Assembly: GCF_900103215.1 (NCBI RefSeq)
Contig: NZ_FNGV01000008.1
Coordinates: forward strand, 186,001-250,000
Length of the DNA stretch: 64,000 bases
Origin: Kriegella aquimaris
GTDB lineage: Bacteria > Bacteroidota > Bacteroidia > Flavobacteriales > Flavobacteriaceae
Reading direction: 5' to 3'
Positions 63,367-64,000 of the stretch are shown one piece after another. The notes beneath the pieces are model-generated. The model saw only the letters and a program-made list of their open reading frames with translations, searched no databases and was not told the origin of the DNA. Positions within the stretch are counted from its first letter, which is position 1. Each line of letters starts with the position of its first letter. The position numbers and the translations under genes were made by a program.

Positions 63367-64000
63367 TTAAATCGTACGAAAAAGCCTAAAAACGGTCTCT
63401 TTGTGTGATTTGCTAACAGGAATTTTGTTGTCACCGATAAAAAGCATATTGCCCTCAAAACCATCTACCAAATTGATATTGACAACGTAGCTTCTGTGAA
63501 TTCTTAAGAAGCGATCTTGGGGTAATTGCGCTTCAATTTTATTAAGTCCGACGGAATACATAAAGCGATCCGTTCTAGTGTATACGGTGCAATAATTGCT
63601 ATCGGCTTCTAAAAAAAGTATTTCTTCAATGGGTACGCGTTCAAAATGTTGGTTCTTTTTCAAGAACAGGCTGTCTTTAATTTGTAATACTTGGTTTTCC
63701 GTAGGTGAAAAAGTTTTTTTCCCCAATATTTGCCTTTCGGGAATTTTGATTGCAAAATTTTTAAGGGCCAACTCTATGGCTATGCTAACCTGACGATCAT
63801 TAAATGGTTTGAGTAAATAGGCATATGGCCTCACACTTTTGGCTCTTTCGATAAGGTAGCTATCAGCATGGGATGTAAGAAAAAGAAATGGAATATTATA
63901 TGTATCGTTTATAATCCGAGCAAGTTCAATGCCATCACGATCGCCTTTTAAAACGATATCGATCAATAACATATCAATATCTTGGTTTTTTGACAACAAA
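63367..64000 (-). CDS. LytTR response regulator (N-terminus cut by window edge)
   Basis: Two-component regulator. The visible part starts inside the receiver domain; DMLLIDIVLKGDRDG carries the phosphorylated Asp, FLTSHAD the Thr/Ser switch and YLLKPFND the conserved Lys. About 40-50 residues are missing. The C-terminal LytTR DNA-binding domain is complete (ILFLEADSNYCTVYTRTDR, DRFLRIHRSYVVNINLVDGF, IPVSKSHKETV). LytTR proteins bind pairs of direct repeats about two helical turns apart, which is the layout of the repeat-unit operators in this window. The kinase is not in the window. Confidence 0.93.
   Translation of the reverse strand, partial: LLSKNQDIDMLLIDIVLKGDRDGIELARIINDTYNIPFLFLTSHADSYLIERAKSVRPYAYLLKPFNDRQVSIAIELALKNFAIKIPERQILGKKTFSPTENQVLQIKDSLFLKKNQHFERVPIEEILFLEADSNYCTVYTRTDRFMYSVGLNKIEAQLPQDRFLRIHRSYVVNINLVDGFEGNMLFIGDNKIPVSKSHKETVFRLFRTI

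Noticed and set aside
63234-63464. 76-residue minus-strand ORF overlapping the LytTR gene end
   Set aside because: Out of frame with the clear LytTR coding region and rich in rare runs such as CCCIYLHP; treated as a shadow.
1-64000. CRISPR arrays, rRNA, prophage, transposase genes
   Set aside because: Looked for regular short repeats with spacers, rRNA stretches, integrases and transposases; none seen.

Overview
The window looks like a chromosome segment of a marine, polysaccharide-degrading member of the Flavobacteriaceae (Bacteroidota). Supporting signs are type IX secretion C-terminal domains, a SusC/SusD pair under an ECF sigma/FecR control unit, the prs-rplY-pth order, promoters of the TTG-N(19-21)-TAnnTTTG type, no Shine-Dalgarno sequences, several TTG starts and AT-rich intergenic DNA. 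Genus and species cannot be fixed from the sequence alone.

Layout. 1-11.2 kb is mostly housekeeping: the 5' end of serS, an MFS exporter, an HTTM membrane protein, ribF, a secreted metzincin with its lipoprotein partner, pth, rplY, prs and tRNA-Leu(CAA). 11.2-29.5 kb is a glycan and sugar-acid region: a DUF6797 cytochrome lipoprotein, a GH43-like/GH29 fucosidase fusion, a HGSNAT-like acyltransferase, a five-gene sugar-acid operon (tartrate/malate-dehydrogenase-like enzyme, cyclase, DUF1537 kinase, MFS transporter, Gfo/Idh oxidoreductase), two glycosidase-like lipoproteins, a LacI regulator and a KNH-domain protein. 29.7-38.5 kb holds a T9SS type-B protein, a metallophosphoesterase with a PA14 domain, and a dinB-dnaE mutagenic polymerase pair.

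38.8-56 kb is one large locus: ECF sigma and FecR (divergent), SusC with an STN domain, SusD, then two pairs of planctomycete-type cytochrome (PSCyt1/DUF1549/DUF1553) plus DUF1501 proteins, and an NHL beta-propeller. The likely flow is signal-dependent SusC/D uptake coupled to an envelope cytochrome/hydrolase-like machine of unknown substrate. 56-64 kb holds an S8 peptidase without an obvious signal peptide, a two-subunit Tat-exported molybdenum hydroxylase, two small proteins and a LytTR response regulator cut by the window edge.

The most unusual signal is a four-copy intergenic unit (38.50-38.66, 56.06-56.22, 58.98-59.15 and 62.00-62.16 kb), all in the same orientation. Read on the minus strand, each unit has two direct repeats exactly 21 bp apart, a Bacteroidota promoter at fixed spacing (the -33 TTG is lost in copy 1), about 85 nt of transcript with a conserved core, and a hairpin terminator. 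Spacer sequences diverge while the functional positions and spacings are kept. I read this as a family of small RNA genes under a shared regulator. The first copy also supplies the last codons and stop of dnaE. Part of the conserved core could pair with the start regions of susC, susD and the S8 peptidase, but this is A/T-rich and unproven.
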